Below are positions 61,736 to 64,000 of a stretch of DNA of 64,000 nucleotides, piece after piece. Under the pieces are notes generated by a model. That model was not told the DNA's origin and did not search any database. It saw nothing but the letters and a program-made list of their open reading frames with translations. The first letter of the stretch is position 1, and the number at the start of each line of letters is the position of its first letter. The stretch is taken from assembly GCA_028751875.1 (NCBI GenBank), contig CM054155.1, positions 7,261,162 through 7,325,161 of the forward strand. The letters are read 5' to 3'. The translations under genes were made by a program, and so were the position numbers. Source of the stretch: Rapana venosa (lineage: Eukaryota > Mollusca > Gastropoda > Neogastropoda > Muricidae).

Positions 61736-64000
61736 TATCAGGCATTTCTTGATGTTGATGAGCATGCACCTCCCCTGACCGTCTCCCGCCCGACAGCCCT
61801 GTGCACCATGGTACACCACGACATCTGGTTGCAAAGCGCAAACGCAGGCGTAGAGCGGCTAGTGGCAAAAAACAAAAACGGAAATCAACAAACAGCTCTT
61901 CCGAAAAAAAAATCAACAAAGTCAAATCTTTAAATTTTTTCAGAAAAAACAAAGTACTACTTTTCTCAAGGGCTTAATGCCACGTCTATGAAATCTCTCT
62001 TTTCCCTCAATCTACTCTTCTTGGATCTTTTGAAGGCAAGCCCTTTCTTCCATCCACAACCACTCTGAACTTCCTTCTATTTTTTCTGCATTCTTTTCTG
62101 ACAAATCGTAACATCCGTTCCGATTGGATCAGACTCCTTTCCAGCCTGCAGTTCCTGATCCCAATTCTTGGTATCCTCCCCTTTTCTTTCATCCAACAAG
62201 TGTAAAAGAAATTACGACAATTCTGAAGAAAGGGACTATAAATCATGCGCCCTCGATCCCATACCTGCTTCTCTTTTTGTACAGTGCCTCCCACAATTTT
62301 ATACCCGCTAATCCGGAAAATAGTGAACTCATCTTTGTTTCAGGAATGTTTTTCCATCATCTCTCAAAACTGCAATAGTTACACCTCTACTCAAAAGGCA
62401 TGCCCTTGACCCTAACATTCTGAAGAATTATAGACCTGTTTCCAACCTACCTTTCATCTCAAAAGTCCTTGAAAAAGTAGTTTTTAAAACGCTCAATAAC
62501 CACCTTCTCTCCAACAGTCTTTTCCTGAGTTTCAGTCTGCTATGCGTCAATAGCACTGAAACTACCCTAGTTTCCCTACCCTAATTACACTTTACTTGCT
62601 TCTGACTCGGGGAAAATCTCCCTTCTACTCTACTCGACTTATCTGCAGCCTTCGAACTATTGACCATTCAATTCTTCTCTCCGTCTTCAAAAAACATTCG
62701 GTGTTACTGGCACAGCCCCTTTTCCCGGTTCAGTTCATACCTCACTGACCCGTTTTCCGGACAGTCGCAGAAAACAAGATACAGTCAATACCTCCAAATG
62801 GAATTTTGGTGTCCCGCAGGGATCAGTTCTCAGCCCTGTTCTTTTCACTCTCTTTACTGCTCCACTATCACATATAATAAACGTCATATATCAACCATCA
62901 CTTTTATGCAGATGACTCTCAGATTCAAAGTAGTGTTACACCTGAAAATCTGCCTTCTCTTTTGACAAAGAGGGCCCTTTACTGCTTTCAAGATATCCAA
63001 ACTGGATGATACAAAACAAGCTACAGTTAAACGCAGATAAAACCGAAGGCCAGCTTGTAGGGACCAAAACACAAACTCTCTTCCATTACAACAACTTCAA
63101 TAGAACTCGGCAATACTCAGTCCCTCTATCCATTTCCCATGAATTTATCTAGGTGTCGTTATCGACAACACACTCTCTGGGGAAAAAATTCATCACCCAG
63201 ACCTGTCAGTCGTGCTACTATCAATTACGGGTATTAGTGCAATTCGAAAGTACCTGTCCACTGATGAAACAGCCAAACTTGTCACTTCTCTCATTCTCTC
63301 ACGTCTGGACTATTGCAATTTTTTTTAGCTGGTCTGCCAGCAACATCTACCCACTCCTTCAACGTATACAAAACTCCGCAGCTCGACTAGTTTCGGGAAA
63401 GAAAAATCTGAGCCATTACCCCTCTCTTGCGATCTCCCCACTGGCTGCCTGTGCCACAGGGGTGTAGATTATAAGATCAGTTCCTCTGTTCAAATGTCTC
63501 CACAAAACTGCACCCTCCTACCTATGTGAATGTCTTAACTGTACACTCCTTCACGTTCCCTCCGCTCTACTGCAGATACCTTGTGCCTACGAATACCTAG
63601 ATTCAACCAATCACTGTTGGCCGCCGCTCTTCTCTATTTCTGGTCATCCATCTGGAACAACCTTCCTCTTCTCTTCCCCAGAAACCTATTTAGACATTTT
63701 TAAGTCCACCCTCAAGATATATTTATTTAAAAACCTAAGCTTCCCCTCCTGTTTATATCTAACCCATGTTCTATCCCCCTGCAAAGTATAGGGGCCCTGT
63801 GCGGGTTTATGTGTGTTTTGAAAAAATTTTGACATCGAAATTTTTTATTTCATAGTTTTTGTCTGATCCACCAGTTTGTAAATATTGTTTGTTTAAACTT
63901 TTGATTATTTATTTTGATTGCATGATGTGTAAGTTTAGGTTGAATGCCCCCCTTTGATTGTTTTAAAGATATAGCGCTATATAATTTCCCATTTTTATTA
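61736..64000 (+). mobile_element. L2/CR1-type non-LTR retrotransposon, copy 2 (5-prime truncated)
   Basis: Same family as 8,190-11,245 but starting later: the first recognisable block is the LDEHAPP-like linker at about 61,755, so the endonuclease is absent. RT landmarks follow in order: an RPVSNLPF-like word (about 62,435), LLDLSAAF-like codons (about 62,640), GVPQGSVLSPVLF (62,808-62,846) and FYADDSQ (62,902-62,922). The C-terminal HWLPV is at 63,439-63,453. The tail AGATATAGCGCTATATAATTTCC is at 63,968-63,990 and the window ends in the A/T tail. Frames shift repeatedly. It differs from copy 1 by scattered substitutions and many one-base indels. Confidence 0.85.
62420..62960 (+). pseudogene. 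Reverse-transcriptase domain of LINE copy 2
   Basis: Carries the RPVSNL, LSAAF, GVPQGSVLSP and FYADD blocks in order. Both catalytic Asp codons are present. Against copy 1 the most visible change in a motif is LGP to LSP after GVPQGSV. The frame breaks several times between blocks. Confidence 0.75.

Overview
The window is eukaryotic, repeat-rich and unfinished. Short candidate exons with splice signals sit in long AT-rich non-coding DNA, with microsatellites, minisatellites, tRNA-derived SINEs and several families of non-LTR retrotransposon. There is no operon structure and no intact gene. The mix of L2/CR1-type and RTE-type LINEs with SINEs carrying a GAGACTATAAACCGAG body motif suggests a marine invertebrate, most likely a mollusc (perhaps a gastropod). 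That is inference from family resemblance, not a proven placement.

Layout. 1-250 is poly-G. 1-8 kb holds microsatellites, SINE copies, RTE 3-prime fragments and one convincing membrane-protein exon (3,987 to about 4,238). 8.19-11.25 kb is an L2/CR1-like LINE with apurinic-endonuclease and reverse-transcriptase motifs; it lies just upstream of a SINE (12.27-12.63 kb) that carries the same 3-prime tail. 14.46-17.1 kb is an RTE-type LINE split by a second, younger RTE-type LINE, and 17.1-18.05 kb is a jockey/CR1-like RT remnant. 19-22 kb is mostly non-coding with one short candidate exon and a SINE-like block. 22.25-24.74 kb is the most gene-like part: a proline-rich reading frame with a 51-54 bp coding repeat, then a three-copy 127 bp tandem repeat that runs into the start codon of a signal-peptide exon, whose splice donor is itself the seed of an array of about 20 copies.

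25.36-58.08 kb is one locus present twice. From 25,973 to 41,700 it recurs at 42,357-58,084 at an offset of exactly 16,384 bp with no difference found. Each copy contains about 3.5 kb of normal sequence, about 3 kb made almost only of A and T, a short transition, and about 9 kb made almost only of A and C. I read this as an assembly artefact (false tandem duplication around low-information sequence) ending in a 500-N scaffold gap at 58,085-58,584, and I treat the long open frames inside it as compositional.

After the gap come two related 20 bp pyrimidine minisatellites (59.06-60.3 and 60.7-61.16 kb), a short candidate internal exon (61,219-61,315) and a second copy of the L2/CR1-like LINE running to the window end. 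All recognisable LINE pieces are on the + strand. Their domains stay in the right order but change frame every 100-200 bases, which fits uncorrected indel errors on top of real decay.
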